From NCBI GenBank assembly GCA_002103075.1, contig DABG01000018.1, forward strand, positions 406,585 through 470,584: 64,000 nucleotides of DNA. The letters are read 5' to 3'. Shown here piece by piece: positions 25,412 through 34,939 of this stretch. Source of the stretch: Candidatus Gastranaerophilales bacterium HUM_9 (lineage in GTDB: Bacteria > Cyanobacteriota > Vampirovibrionia > Gastranaerophilales > Gastranaerophilaceae). Made by a program: the position numbers and the translations under genes. The notes below the pieces were generated by a model. The model had not been told where the DNA came from. It made no database searches and saw only the letters and a program-made list of their open reading frames with translations. How positions within the stretch are numbered: position 1 is the stretch's first letter; every line of letters begins with the position of its first letter.

Positions 25412-28400
25412 ATGAAAATTAATGAGTCTAATTCAATTAAAAAAGTTTCTTTTCAAGGACATCAACACGAGAAAACCGAGTCAGGGGAAGAGGCTTACAG
25501 ATTTAACTGCCTTTATGACAAGAACAAATATGATTGTGAAGTCCAGTTTTTCAAGGTTGGACAAGATAAAAAGAACAATTTCTTCATAGAAAAAGGTTGT
25601 AATGGTACTATGGAGCCATTTTATAGCGCAGAAGTTGGCGATCATGGGGTTCAAGTTGATGCAGATTATGACCTAGACTTACAAAAGAACGAACCATTTG
25701 CATATAGATTTAAGTTGAAATCAAAAGACGGTAGCAAAACCGAGTATCCACAATCAAACGGGTTCACAATTGACGGTTGTTCAGTTATCACACGTCGTGG
25801 AACCTCTGTTACTAAGCAAGGTCCTATGTATTTGACTATCGCTGATACCTTTAACCCAGGGTATGTTTACGCTGGGTTCAATGATGCTGATACAGGTAAA
25901 ATTAAAGGTATGGAAACAGCGGACAAACGAAAAGTAGTCGCTGATAAAGTACGTAATTCAAACCGTACTTTCTCAAACACTATCGGTGGTACTATGGCAG
26001 GTATTGAAGTTAAAGTTCCTGAACTTAGAAAAGCTGGTTTCAAAAGAATTATCACTTGTCCATTAAAGGGTGGTGACAACGCATCATCTCACAAATATTG
26101 GAACGAAAACAACTTCTTAATGGCAGGTGGAATTGGTAACATAAATAACTATAACTCATTGCAACGTACAGCGTTTAAACACGGTATGAACCTTGTTGAT
26201 GATGGTACGTTTACATCTGAGGGTTTGCAAGGGGTACACTTCCAACGTGCAATCAAATGGATGGATCCAGATAACAAACCTGATGAATACTATATGTTCA
26301 GAATGTCAGGGCTACAAGATGATAGTCTTGGTTTAGGTGTTGTTCCTGAAAACTATGAGAATATGAGATTAAAGGTTGTAAATGGTGTTTCTGATTATGA
26401 AAAACAATCAGATGGTCAATATAAAATTGTAAAAAATAAAGATTACAACCCAAAACAACCTACATATATTCAATTATATGATGATACCATGGTTTCAGAC
26501 GAACAAAGAGCTGATAAAACTCACGTTATCACACAGTATGACAAAGTTAATTCAGACAGTAGTTTGAGTGCTAATACTCACGATGATACGCCTGTACCAT
26601 ACACATTTGAAGCAACAAATCCTTATGAATTGGATAAGAATATCAAGAGTCTTAATGAAGTGAATAAAATGAGAGGTTCATCTGAAAGAATTGACAAAGA
26701 TTCACCTGCTGGAGCTATGTTCTTAGGTTCATTATCAAACATTAAGATTGCACCTAAAGAAGAGGGCGGATTTGTTTGTTGGGACGCTAACACAGATATG
26801 GTTAAGATGAACTACTTCACGTCAAACTATGATGATGAGTTATTGGCATCAGAAAAAGACCCTGCTAAACGTGCTATTGAAATGGATAAATATAGACGTG
26901 CAAATTATCAGGTTCAAGATATGACACTTGCTGCAGGTCGTTATTGGACAAAAGAAGTTAGAAACACACACAACGAATATGTTGCTAAAACTATCGGTGA
27001 AATTTCATCTAACCCAACAAAAGCATTTAACAGAATTGATTCTATTTTGAATTCACAAAACCCTGATAAACCAGTTCTTCCAGAAGACGTAAGAGTTTCA
27101 AAAGCTGTTGTAGAAAATGTTCTTAATGGTGATTATATAATGCGTGAAAAATCAGATAATTATGATGATTTGGTTAATTCTGCAATTATGGACTTGCCAC
27201 TTGATTCATTAGAATTTGCTAATGATACAGCAGGTGCGTTGTCATCACCTTATATTTCAAAGCGTTCTACAGATGAAGAACATCTTGGTCAAACAAGATT
27301 TGAGTCTATTAATGACCCAAGTTTCAAGGTTGATAAAAAATATGCAAAAACTTTTAATAAGATGAACGATGTTTACACAAAAGACATCAAGGGTTTTGCA
27401 GACAAAGTTTTGAACCAAGTTAATGAAAACTCAAAAGAAAAATTATTTGATGAAGAGGGTGAAGTTACTGAATACGGACAATATGTAATTCCTCTAGTTG
27501 CTGGCGATATTGCAAAATATGCGTTGGTAAAATCATTGATGCCATCAGTTAAGGCTAAACAAATCGAAGGTGGCGAAATCGCTTATGATTATGACACAAT
27601 GCGAGAAGAAGGAACACTTAGAAATCTTGGTATCAACGGCGATTCTCAAGAGGACGAAGCTAATCAGGTTGTTAATAAGATTAGCAAGGGTGTAAACCTT
27701 TTGAAATCAAGCGATGTTGATTTTGTATCAAAATCAATTAATAAACGTATCCAAAATACTAATGCTAACAGTTTTAAGTTGGCAGAGGTTATGGTAGACC
27801 GTTCAGGTTTAGGTTTGGACTGGAGATTAGATGCGGCAAAAGACGTTGCAGATATGGATTCAGTTAGAAATATGGATCAAACTTTTGACAAGGCTTGGGA
27901 TAATGTGGTTAAATTCTGGGGTAACTTTGTTGATACAGTTAAGGAAGAAAACCCTAATTCTTATCTTGTTGCAGAAATTACTGACGTTGGCGATTTGATT
28001 AAGAGCCAACCTGATGATAAATCTGATTTGAAATATAATTCAGAAGAAAAATCAATGAACTCATTATTTAATGTTGCAGGTATTACATCTGAGGCAAACT
28101 ATTCATATTTCTTTGACGGAATTACAAGTATGTTTGCAAAAGATTTTACTAACGGTAATGATAATGTTGGTAATAACGATAACGCAAGAGTTGGCAAGTT
28201 GGAAGATTCTATCTCTAGATTTGTTAAAATGCCATTGGATTACCAAAGAAACTCTTATGTGTTCGCAAGCAATCACGATAAGCCACGTATGATACACTTT
28301 ATGTCAATGGATATGGGGTTGTATCATTCTGATTTAAAAGTTGGTAAAGATAATGATAGAAAAATCGCATATATGATTACTCATGATAAGATGGATATTC

Positions 28401-29719
28401 CTAAAAATGAAGAGGATAAAATACTTCATGATCCTGATATGTTCAACAATGTGAGTGCAAAGGCTGTTGCAAATGGTGCTTTGTTGAGAAACAGTATTGG
28501 TGCTATCAATGAACAAATGAAGCAACAAGAACTTAGAAAGATAGATAAATCTGATAAATCAGAACATGAAAAGAATGTAGAACGAGAAAATACTCATAAG
28601 AAATACGATGCGATTTATTCAGCGTTGTCTGGAGCTGTTGCAGACGTAGTAAATGGCAAATATTATAAGAACGAAGATGAATCAAAGACTAATAAGACAC
28701 CTGATTCAATCAAGAAAATCAATGAAAAAGACGGTTTTGGTTCAAAACCTATTCCTACAGCGTTTGATATTGTGTATGATCAGGCTGTACATTCTAAAAA
28801 ACTTGATGAATTGTTATCAGGTGATGAAAAAGAAGCATATAAAGATGCTGTTTATATGAAAGCAACTGAGGTTGGTCGAGCAAAGACAAGAATTATCACA
28901 AGATATTTAAGTGCATTGTCAGGTAACCCTACAATTTATGCAGGTGATGAAGGCTTGGCTATGACAGGGGCTGAGGATAAGTGTCAAAACACATTCTTAC
29001 AAAACCGTAATGCATTAGATTGGTCGTTGGTTGATAAAGATAGCCCAAATGCTAATAAAGACGTTCAAAACTTTATGAACGATATGTTTGGAATCACAAG
29101 GGTAAGAATGGACGATAACGGTAATAAGATGGAAGCATTGAACAATGGTACAATGACAAAACTTGTTACTCAAAATAGATACATTTTTGCCGATAAACAT
29201 AATGATAACAAGCAATGTCCTGCGGTTATTTATCAAGCAGGTAATGGGGCAATGAGTGTGTCTTTATTTAATCCAAACGGTATTACAACTGCTCAAAATG
29301 TAAGCCCAGATGATTTACACCCAAATCAATTTACACTAGAGGGCGGTATCAACTTGGAACAAGATGTTAAAGGTAGACGTGAAAAGATTAGCTTGACACC
29401 TGGAACTGAGTTTAAGAATGCGAATAATCCTGACTATAATTATCGAGTATTTGAACATGACGGTAATTATTGCATAAAACAGATTGATTCAAATGGTAAG
29501 GAATCAGGTATTGAGTTGAATGAAAAGACAGCTCCTGATGGGGTATTGATGTTGTACCACGTACCTGAGGATATCGCAAACGAACGTAGTGAAATGGCAG
29601 AAACAAAGAAACGTGAATATTATAATAAACAACATAATATTATGCCAAACGGCGGTTATCAAAGTTCTGTAGATGAAGGAGAAACAGGACATAACTTGAA
29701 TGTAACATCAGAAGAATAA
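25412..29719 (+). CDS. giant GH13 (alpha-amylase-family)-like protein
   Basis: 1435 residues, no signal peptide. The N-terminus (MKINESNSIKKVSFQGHQ) has the shared M-K-I-N...S-F-x-G leader. GH13 catalytic motifs are spread over a very long barrel: II GLDWRLDAAKD (nucleophile D807), III LVAEITD (acid/base E855), IV ASNHDKPR (D956), then GNPTIYAGDEGLAMTG (about 1170). Motif I looks altered: VDDGTFTSE (from D263) where D-x-V-x-N-H is usual. Large insertions, up to hundreds of residues, separate the motifs. Known GH13 enzymes cleave or rearrange alpha-glucans. The neighbouring phosphorylase supports a glucan role, but specificity is unknown and the C-terminal ~200 residues are only partly beta-sandwich-like. 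Confidence 0.75.
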   Translation: MKINESNSIKKVSFQGHQHEKTESGEEAYRFNCLYDKNKYDCEVQFFKVGQDKKNNFFIEKGCNGTMEPFYSAEVGDHGVQVDADYDLDLQKNEPFAYRFKLKSKDGSKTEYPQSNGFTIDGCSVITRRGTSVTKQGPMYLTIADTFNPGYVYAGFNDADTGKIKGMETADKRKVVADKVRNSNRTFSNTIGGTMAGIEVKVPELRKAGFKRIITCPLKGGDNASSHKYWNENNFLMAGGIGNINNYNSLQRTAFKHGMNLVDDGTFTSEGLQGVHFQRAIKWMDPDNKPDEYYMFRMSGLQDDSLGLGVVPENYENMRLKVVNGVSDYEKQSDGQYKIVKNKDYNPKQPTYIQLYDDTMVSDEQRADKTHVITQYDKVNSDSSLSANTHDDTPVPYTFEATNPYELDKNIKSLNEVNKMRGSSERIDKDSPAGAMFLGSLSNIKIAPKEEGGFVCWDANTDMVKMNYFTSNYDDELLASEKDPAKRAIEMDKYRRANYQVQDMTLAAGRYWTKEVRNTHNEYVAKTIGEISSNPTKAFNRIDSILNSQNPDKPVLPEDVRVSKAVVENVLNGDYIMREKSDNYDDLVNSAIMDLPLDSLEFANDTAGALSSPYISKRSTDEEHLGQTRFESINDPSFKVDKKYAKTFNKMNDVYTKDIKGFADKVLNQVNENSKEKLFDEEGEVTEYGQYVIPLVAGDIAKYALVKSLMPSVKAKQIEGGEIAYDYDTMREEGTLRNLGINGDSQEDEANQVVNKISKGVNLLKSSDVDFVSKSINKRIQNTNANSFKLAEVMVDRSGLGLDWRLDAAKDVADMDSVRNMDQTFDKAWDNVVKFWGNFVDTVKEENPNSYLVAEITDVGDLIKSQPDDKSDLKYNSEEKSMNSLFNVAGITSEANYSYFFDGITSMFAKDFTNGNDNVGNNDNARVGKLEDSISRFVKMPLDYQRNSYVFASNHDKPRMIHFMSMDMGLYHSDLKVGKDNDRKIAYMITHDKMDIPKNEEDKILHDPDMFNNVSAKAVANGALLRNSIGAINEQMKQQELRKIDKSDKSEHEKNVERENTHKKYDAIYSALSGAVADVVNGKYYKNEDESKTNKTPDSIKKINEKDGFGSKPIPTAFDIVYDQAVHSKKLDELLSGDEKEAYKDAVYMKATEVGRAKTRIITRYLSALSGNPTIYAGDEGLAMTGAEDKCQNTFLQNRNALDWSLVDKDSPNANKDVQNFMNDMFGITRVRMDDNGNKMEALNNGTMTKLVTQNRYIFADKHNDNKQCPAVIYQAGNGAMSVSLFNPNGITTAQNVSPDDLHPNQFTLEGGINLEQDVKGRREKISLTPGTEFKNANNPDYNYRVFEHDGNYCIKQIDSNGKESGIELNEKTAPDGVLMLYHVPEDIANERSEMAETKKREYYNKQHNIMPNGGYQSSVDEGETGHNLNVTSEE

Positions 29720-29736
29720 ATACAAGGATTTTAGAC

Positions 29737-29771
29737 AAAAGGGCGGTGCGTTGAAAACGCACCGCCCTTTT
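29737..29771. terminator. bidirectional rho-independent terminator
   Basis: AAAAGGGCGGTGCGTT pairs with AACGCACCGCCCTTTT around a short loop. U-tracts exist for both strands, serving the GH13-like gene (+) and the WG-repeat gene (-). Confidence 0.92.
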
Positions 29772-29789
29772 GTATTTATAATTTTAAAG

Positions 29790-30653
29790 TTATAATTTTT
29801 TTCTTAGATAATTTCTAGGTTGAGATAAAACGTCGCTGTCTTGACGACGGATACTTTTGTAGTAGTTTTTTAGATATGTGAATGGTAATTTAGGCAACCA
29901 TGTAAAGTTCATTATGACAGAAACTGCATCTCCACCTTTTGCAAACATTAGTTCATCAATTGTTGCTTCATAAGCTGGTGATAATGATGAGAACAGTTTA
30001 AGTACATAGTCTGTAAAGGTTAAAACTGTATAGCCAGATGCAGCACTCGTTTTCACCATTATTTCACCTAGTGAATTTCCGTCTTCTTCTTCTGATGGCT
30101 TAACCTCAAAATTAATACCATCTTCTTTTGCAATCGCTAATTTGTACCATTCGCCTTGATATTGCAAAACAAGTGTCCCTTCTTTAGGAATAAATATTGT
30201 ATCGAAATCGTTGCGCAGTACAATATTGCCAGATAAATCTATCAAACCATATTTATAATTTTTACAAGTGATAAAAAAATCTTTTGAGATACGTTCAATT
30301 AATGAATATTCAGGTGGGATAATTATCTTTCCATTATCATCATATACGCCATAATCATTGTCATTCCCAAGTTTAACGAGATTTTGTGCAACTCTATCTG
30401 CCCAACGATATTTCGGTTTGATAATGTATTCACCTTTGTGGTTCATTATTCCATATTTGTGTTTATATTGAACAATCCACGCATTTTCGCCTAATTTGAT
30501 TATTTTTGAATATTCAGGCTTTGTGATTTCAGTATTTTCAAGTTTTAATCCGAAATTTTTCTTATAGCAGTATACTTCTGGTCTTACGCTATCTGCATAA
30601 GCCATAGAAGTTAGCGAAATTAGTACTAATAATGTCAATAATCCCTTTTTCAT
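29790..30653 (-). CDS. exported WG-repeat protein
   Basis: 287 residues. Signal peptide MKKGLLTLLVLISLTSMAYA. At least three WG-type repeats follow: YGIMNHKGEYIIKPKYRWAD, YGVYDDNGKIIIPPEYSLIE and YGLIDLSGNIVLRNDFDTIF, each about 40-45 residues apart. WG repeats form beta-rich arrays in exported or surface proteins of mostly unknown role. The C-terminal third (after EEDGNSLGEI) is unlike the repeats and contains two helices. The start lacks a Shine-Dalgarno, with TAAAAT ending 6 nt before the ATG. Facing the GH13-like gene. Confidence 0.8.
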   Translation of the reverse strand: MKKGLLTLLVLISLTSMAYADSVRPEVYCYKKNFGLKLENTEITKPEYSKIIKLGENAWIVQYKHKYGIMNHKGEYIIKPKYRWADRVAQNLVKLGNDNDYGVYDDNGKIIIPPEYSLIERISKDFFITCKNYKYGLIDLSGNIVLRNDFDTIFIPKEGTLVLQYQGEWYKLAIAKEDGINFEVKPSEEEDGNSLGEIMVKTSAASGYTVLTFTDYVLKLFSSLSPAYEATIDELMFAKGGDAVSVIMNFTWLPKLPFTYLKNYYKSIRRQDSDVLSQPRNYLRKKL

Positions 30654-30674
30654 AAAAGCATTTTAGCATAAAAA

Positions 30675-31757
30675 CTAGTTTTTCTCATTTTTCACGGTTG
30701 TATTGCTATTTGTTTTGGAATTTGCATTATTTTCAGTATTAGCATTGTTCTTTTTGTCGTTTCTGTAACCTATACCTGTTCTGTAACCAGAAATGCCGTA
30801 AAGAATAGGTAGGGCAGGTTCTATCCATTTTAGACCAGACATAACTGCAATTGTTGCAATGTCGTCTGAGTGTAAACAGATATCAAGTGCTTCTGGTTTG
30901 CGTTCGTCTTGTTTAGATTTTTGACCTTTATCAAAGATAGGGTTTATGAAATTTCTTCCGATAAAGTTAGCGATTTTGCTACCGCCAACAATTCCTGTTG
31001 CTACAATACCTGTAACCATACCGACTACACGTGCTGCTTTTGATTTGATATTCATCTTTTCTAATCCTGCAAGTGCAAGACCGGCTCCAACGTTGCATAA
31101 GAAGATGTTTGCTAGATATTGATAAGAACCCTCTTTTACTCTATCTGCCATTTTGTTTTTGTCTACTTTTTTCTCTGTTAAGACATCGCCTGTTATCCCA
31201 CCTGCTGTTCCACCAACGATTGGAATGAATCCGTATAGTGATAGTCTTCCGATTTCGTTTTTAATATCTTTTGCTGTGATGTTATCAGGCTCTGGGATAA
31301 GTTTGTTGAATAATTTTTTACCTTTTGGAGTTTGAGATAATTCGTTATTCAGAGTTTTTACTTCTTTAAATTTTAAAACTTTTGATTTTGCCTTTTCTAA
31401 TAAGTTAAGTCCTTCGTTTGATAGGTTGTGTCCTTCTTCTGTAGCTGATTTGACAAATGAATCAACAGCTTGAGTATTGTTTTTAATTATTTCAGCTGTG
31501 CGATATTTTTGATAAGGGAGCCTAAGAATTTTGGCTGAAAGTTTTGGTGCATAAAGTGATGAAACGGTTGTTGCTGTTAGAACTGATGCTGTTCTTATTG
31601 CTGTTTCTTTTTTCTTTTCTTGAGGTGCTTTTCTAATTTCGTTTGCTCCATAAACTGTTGCACCGCTTATAAAGATTGGTGCTACTGCTTTTTTGTAGTT
31701 TTCTACCAATAATGGTTGGTCAAGATATTTCCCTAAAGTTTTAATTCCACTAATCAT
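30675..31757 (-). CDS. putative membrane protein coupled to a DtxR-type regulator
   Basis: 360 residues. Several Gly/Ala-rich weakly hydrophobic segments are visible, for example about 25-40 (VAPIFISGATVYGANEI), 175-195 (GFIPIVGGTAGGITGDV), 220-235 (IFLCNVGAGLALAGL) and 245-262 (VVGMVTGIVATGIVGG). The C-terminus is Asn/Lys-rich. No known transporter signature and no histidine- or acid-rich metal motif stands out apart from CLHSDDIA. Its start overlaps the regulator gene by 8 bp, with AGAGG inside that gene, so the two are translated together; regulation by metal is inferred only from that. Family not recognised. Confidence 0.6.
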   Translation of the reverse strand: MISGIKTLGKYLDQPLLVENYKKAVAPIFISGATVYGANEIRKAPQEKKKETAIRTASVLTATTVSSLYAPKLSAKILRLPYQKYRTAEIIKNNTQAVDSFVKSATEEGHNLSNEGLNLLEKAKSKVLKFKEVKTLNNELSQTPKGKKLFNKLIPEPDNITAKDIKNEIGRLSLYGFIPIVGGTAGGITGDVLTEKKVDKNKMADRVKEGSYQYLANIFLCNVGAGLALAGLEKMNIKSKAARVVGMVTGIVATGIVGGSKIANFIGRNFINPIFDKGQKSKQDERKPEALDICLHSDDIATIAVMSGLKWIEPALPILYGISGYRTGIGYRNDKKNNANTENNANSKTNSNTTVKNEKN

Positions 31758-32124
31758 TTAAAAACCTCTTTAATTGTGTGAATGCGTTTTCTGTAATAAC
31801 GTGTTCAATTCTACAAGCGTTTTCTGTTGCTTCTTTTTTTGATAGTTTCAAGATTTTTTCAAAAAACGTTGTTAGGATTTGATGTTTTTCGATAACGGTT
31901 TGAGATTTTTCAATGCCGGTATCTAAAAGATTTATTTTGCCATAGCGTTCATAACTGATATAACCTTTGCTTGCAAGTCTTTTAAGTGCATCTGTTACAG
32001 AAGCTCTTGAAACATTCAATTCTCTAGATATATCAATTGCTTTTACAGAACCTTTATTTTGTATATTGTTGTAAATACATTCAAGATAATCTTCTAATCC
32101 TGAGCTTAATCGGTTTTCAACCAT
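31750..32124 (-). CDS. DtxR/MntR-family metal-dependent transcriptional regulator
   Basis: 124 residues from ATG 32124 (GGGGA just upstream); a GTG at 32142 would add 6. The N-terminal winged HTH is LEDYLECIYN, then VSRASVTDALKRLASKGYI. The dimerisation/metal domain carries ENACRIEHVITE, with Cys/Glu/His at the metal-binding positions of this family. Known members sense Fe2+ or Mn2+ and repress uptake genes. There is no C-terminal SH3 domain, so it is MntR-sized. A perfect inverted repeat just upstream is a likely autoregulatory operator. Coupled to the membrane-protein gene downstream. Confidence 0.85.
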   Translation of the reverse strand: MVENRLSSGLEDYLECIYNNIQNKGSVKAIDISRELNVSRASVTDALKRLASKGYISYERYGKINLLDTGIEKSQTVIEKHQILTTFFEKILKLSKKEATENACRIEHVITENAFTQLKRFLND

Positions 32125-32145
32125 AAAATCCCCATCTTGCACATT

Positions 32146-32168
32146 TGTTAGCCTTTTCTAACATTATA
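32146..32168 (-). promoter_or_regulatory. operator and -10 box of the DtxR-type gene
   Basis: Perfect inverted repeat TGTTAG-CCTTTT-CTAACA (32146-32163), directly abutting a minus-strand TATAAT (32168-32163). A third half-site, TCTAACA, lies at 32201-32207. A TTGACA (32195-32190) is 21 nt from the -10, longer than ideal. The repeat would block initiation when bound. Confidence 0.6.
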
Positions 32169-32224
32169 AGTACCAAGAACAAAATTAAATGTCAAGTATG
32201 TCTAACATTTTTCATGGAATTGTT

Positions 32225-32318
32225 GTTCAGACGGTATGAATGATATTTTGTGTTAATAGAACCGTACTTCTGGATTATCACGGCTCTCACTACGTTTGAG
32301 CCTCGCAATGACGAATAA
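32225..32318. repeat. decayed intergenic repeat
   Basis: CTGGATTATCACGGCTCTCA and GAGCCTCGCAATGACG are a diverged module D. Nothing else recognised. Confidence 0.5.
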
Positions 32319-32326
32319 AAAAGAGT

Positions 32327-32351
32327 AATGCCCGAGCTTCGCTCGGGCATT
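32327..32351 (-). terminator. rho-independent terminator for the duplicated-domain gene
   Basis: AATGCCCGAGC / GCTCGGGCATT with a 3-nt loop; the minus-strand read continues into CTCTTTTTTATT. It lies 35 bp after the gene's stop. Confidence 0.85.
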
Positions 32352-32386
32352 ACTTGTATAAAAATTTTAAATTTCAGCTTTAAGTT

Positions 32387-32788
32387 TTATTCAGCATCTA
32401 ATCTTTTTTCAAAATCGTCGTCGTCGTCATCTTCTTCTTCTTTTTTGATTTCTTCGACAACCATTTTTGCCATTTCAACTGCGATAACTTTTCTTGTTTC
32501 TTCTGGGCAGTTTTGAAGCATGCTTATTGCGGTTCTTAGGGTTTCGTCGATATCATACCAACGGTTACGTTTTTGGGTTGCCAAGTCAACTTCTGTAGCG
32601 TTTATGATGTCAGTTACTTCTTCATATTCTGAATCTGCAATATTGTGTTCAGTAATAATCTTAATCAAGTTCAATGCAATCTTGATTTGAGTATCGTCAT
32701 TAGATTCTTCTAATGTTTTCATAGCAGAAGACAATACAGGATCTTGGTCATACCAACGTCTTGTGCTTGTTGTAAATTCTTCTTTCAT
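32387..32788 (-). CDS. small acidic protein with an internal domain duplication
   Basis: 133 residues. Two ~40-residue copies are clear: RWYDQDPVLSSAMKTLEES... (from about 11) and RWYDIDETLRTAISMLQNC... (from about 75), sharing R-W-Y-D-x-D-x-x-L-x-x-A-x-x-x-L and a helical tail ending in a charged helix. A run of Asp/Glu (EEEDDDDDDFE) closes the protein. AGGAG precedes the ATG and a terminator follows, so it is a self-contained gene. No family recognised; a small helical interaction module is the safest description. Confidence 0.6.
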   Translation of the reverse strand: MKEEFTTSTRRWYDQDPVLSSAMKTLEESNDDTQIKIALNLIKIITEHNIADSEYEEVTDIINATEVDLATQKRNRWYDIDETLRTAISMLQNCPEETRKVIAVEMAKMVVEEIKKEEEDDDDDDFEKRLDAE

Positions 32789-32977
32789 ACTAATTCTCCT
32801 ATAATGTTTTCGACCACAAATGAATTATACAATATTAGTGAATATTTGTAAAATGTTTATATTTAAGTTACACTTTCTTAAGAAATACGAATAGTTTGGA
32901 TAAAAATAAGAAAACAAATCAGGCATGAGCTGATTTATAAATTATCCATTTATTAAAGAAAGAACGGAGTTTTTGTT

Positions 32978-33991
32978 ATGTTAATAATCATGCGTGAGCA
33001 CGTAAGCCAAGAATGTATTGATAAAGTTGTAAGTTTTATTGAATCAAAAGGTTTTAAAGCACATATATCTGTTGGTGAAGTACAAACTATTATTGGTGCA
33101 ATCGGTTCAACAAGCATTGACCCACGTAATATAGAACTCCTAGAGGGTGTACAAGAAGTAGTTAAAATTTCTTCTGGATACAAGTTGACTAGTCGAATTT
33201 TTAAACCGGAAGACACTGTTATTGAAGTAAATGGTGTTAAATTTGGTGGTGGTAATGTTGGTTTGATAGCTGGTCCTTGTACTGTTGAAAGTTATGAGCA
33301 AATGGATAAGACTGCTGATGAGTTGATGAAGTCAAATGTAAAAATTTTGCGTGGCGGTGCATTTAAACCAAGAACTTCGCCTTATGCTTTTCAAGGTTTA
33401 GGTGAAGAGGGTTTGAAGATGATGAGAAGTGTTGCTGACAATCATGGCATGGCTGTAACTTCTGAAATCATGGAGAATTCGCAGATTGATATGTTTGAAA
33501 AGTATGTTGATATTTTGCAGATTGGTGCGAGAAACATGCAAAACTATAATTTGTTAAAAGATATGGGAAAAGTTGATAAGCCGATTATCTTGAAACGTGG
33601 TTTGTCAGCAACATTTGAAGAATGGCTTTTGTCTGCTGAATATATTGTATCAAGTGGTAACCCTAATGTAATTTTATGTGAAAGAGGGATAAGAACCTTT
33701 GAAAAATACACAAGAAACACACTTGATTTATCTGCAATTCCTGTTATAAAAAAACTTAGTCATTTACCGATTATAACAGACCCAAGCCACGGTACTGGTT
33801 TGAGAGATAAGGTTGCTCCTATGTCTAGAGCAAGTGTTGCAGCTGGTTGTGATGGCTTGTTGATTGAGGTTCACTATGATGCTGATAACGCTATGTGTGA
33901 CGGTGCTCAATCATTATATCCTGATGAGTACCACGAATTGTACGAAGATTTAAAACAGATTGCTCCTGTTGTTCATAAGACAATATTGTAG
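32978..33991 (+). CDS. aroF: 3-deoxy-7-phosphoheptulonate synthase (type I-beta)
   Basis: 337 residues. It condenses phosphoenolpyruvate and erythrose 4-phosphate, the first step of the shikimate pathway. An N-terminal ferredoxin-like regulatory domain (about 1-70) precedes the barrel: LIAGPCTVES, ILRGGAFKPRTSPYAFQG, QIGARNMQN, IILKRG, LCERGIRTFE and DPSHGTGLRD. The extra N-terminal domain is the arrangement known from Thermotoga and Bacillus enzymes, where it mediates feedback by tyrosine or prephenate. ACGGAG before the ATG. Single gene. The leader contains AAATCAG/CTGATTT (32916-32936), not followed by a T-run. Confidence 0.94.
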   Translation: MLIIMREHVSQECIDKVVSFIESKGFKAHISVGEVQTIIGAIGSTSIDPRNIELLEGVQEVVKISSGYKLTSRIFKPEDTVIEVNGVKFGGGNVGLIAGPCTVESYEQMDKTADELMKSNVKILRGGAFKPRTSPYAFQGLGEEGLKMMRSVADNHGMAVTSEIMENSQIDMFEKYVDILQIGARNMQNYNLLKDMGKVDKPIILKRGLSATFEEWLLSAEYIVSSGNPNVILCERGIRTFEKYTRNTLDLSAIPVIKKLSHLPIITDPSHGTGLRDKVAPMSRASVAAGCDGLLIEVHYDADNAMCDGAQSLYPDEYHELYEDLKQIAPVVHKTIL

Positions 33992-34014
33992 TGAAGGGAT
34001 AAATTTCTGTTAAG

Positions 34015-34415
34015 ACTAATCGTCATTGTGAACGATTGAACGGTTTGTAGAATTGTAGGTTGGGGTTTCTACCCCAACAATAATATGTACTGGGGGATCC
34101 TGAAATAAATTCCACTACTGTCCATGATAATTTTTATTCGTCATTGCGAACGATTGAACAGTTTGCAAAGTAGTAAGTGCGGCAATCCATAAACCAACAG
34201 TTCTGCATGCTCAGGGGGATTCTTCGGTCGTTACACTCCCTCTGAATGACAGTCTGGGTGCGTCATTCAGAGCGTGCTGTAAATATTCTGTATCGAAAGC
34301 GTGGAATCTCTGCAAAAAGTTAAGGAGACCCTGAAACGAGTTCAGGGTGACTAGAACTAAATAATAGTAGTCATTCCGAACTTGTTTTGGAATCCCTGTG
34401 TAGATATAACGCATT
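34015..34415. repeat. mosaic intergenic repeat block
   Basis: In order: partial module C, E (GGTTGGGGTTTCTACCCCAA), F (GATCCTGAAATAAATTCCAC), full module C (CGTCATTGCGAACGATTGAA from about 34139), A in reverse (GGGGGATTCTTCGGTCGTTA), B (GCGTCATTCAGAGCGTGCTG) and a second F variant (GTCATTCCGAACTTGTTTTG). The longest uninterrupted mosaic besides those at 22 and 59 kb. Confidence 0.85.
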
Positions 34416-34444
34416 ATGCATTATAAATTAAAATAAAATTATTA

Positions 34445-34939
34445 AAAATCGCAAAAAAAAAACCACTCTTTTGATTGAGTGGATTGCTTTCTGCATCCTA
34501 ATGGTCTTTTAGTGTTTATTATATTTTATTTTTTAGGAGTTCAAAACAATTGCGTTTTTTATTATTTAGTGTTTTATATACACTTAAAGCGTGTACATTT
34601 ATAATTATGCCATATTATTTGAGAATGTCAACACTTTCTTTTAATTAAATTTGTTTTTTTGAAAAATTCAGTAGCAATGCAGGTTCTGGACTTAATAAAA
34701 CTTAATAAAACTGAATAATGAGTGTAAAAATGACACTGTTTAATCTATGAATGATAAAATTGGGGGATTTGTAACATTTTGTGATTTTTTAATTGAGTCT
34801 ACATTATGGTAATGCTCTCTTTTTTTCAACTCCCTGAAACCATGTGATTATAACTATTTGTAACAATTTTTTAGTAAACTAACAAACTTTTTTTTTGAGG
34901 TTCATTTGTATAACAACGGAAAAATGAAAAGGACCAACT
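34445..34939. other. AT-rich leader region of the giant cysteine-peptidase-like gene
   Basis: About 500 bp without a supportable gene. CCACTC-TTTTGATT-GAGTGG (34461-34480) is a hairpin, with A-runs upstream that would form a U-tract on the minus strand. AAACCATG at 34837-34844 lies 96 bp before the ATG. Very low G+C throughout. Confidence 0.45.

Noticed and set aside
32916..32936. Riboswitch or attenuator in the DAHP synthase leader
   Set aside because: Only a 7-bp stem without T-run, and no aromatic-residue leader peptide could be found.
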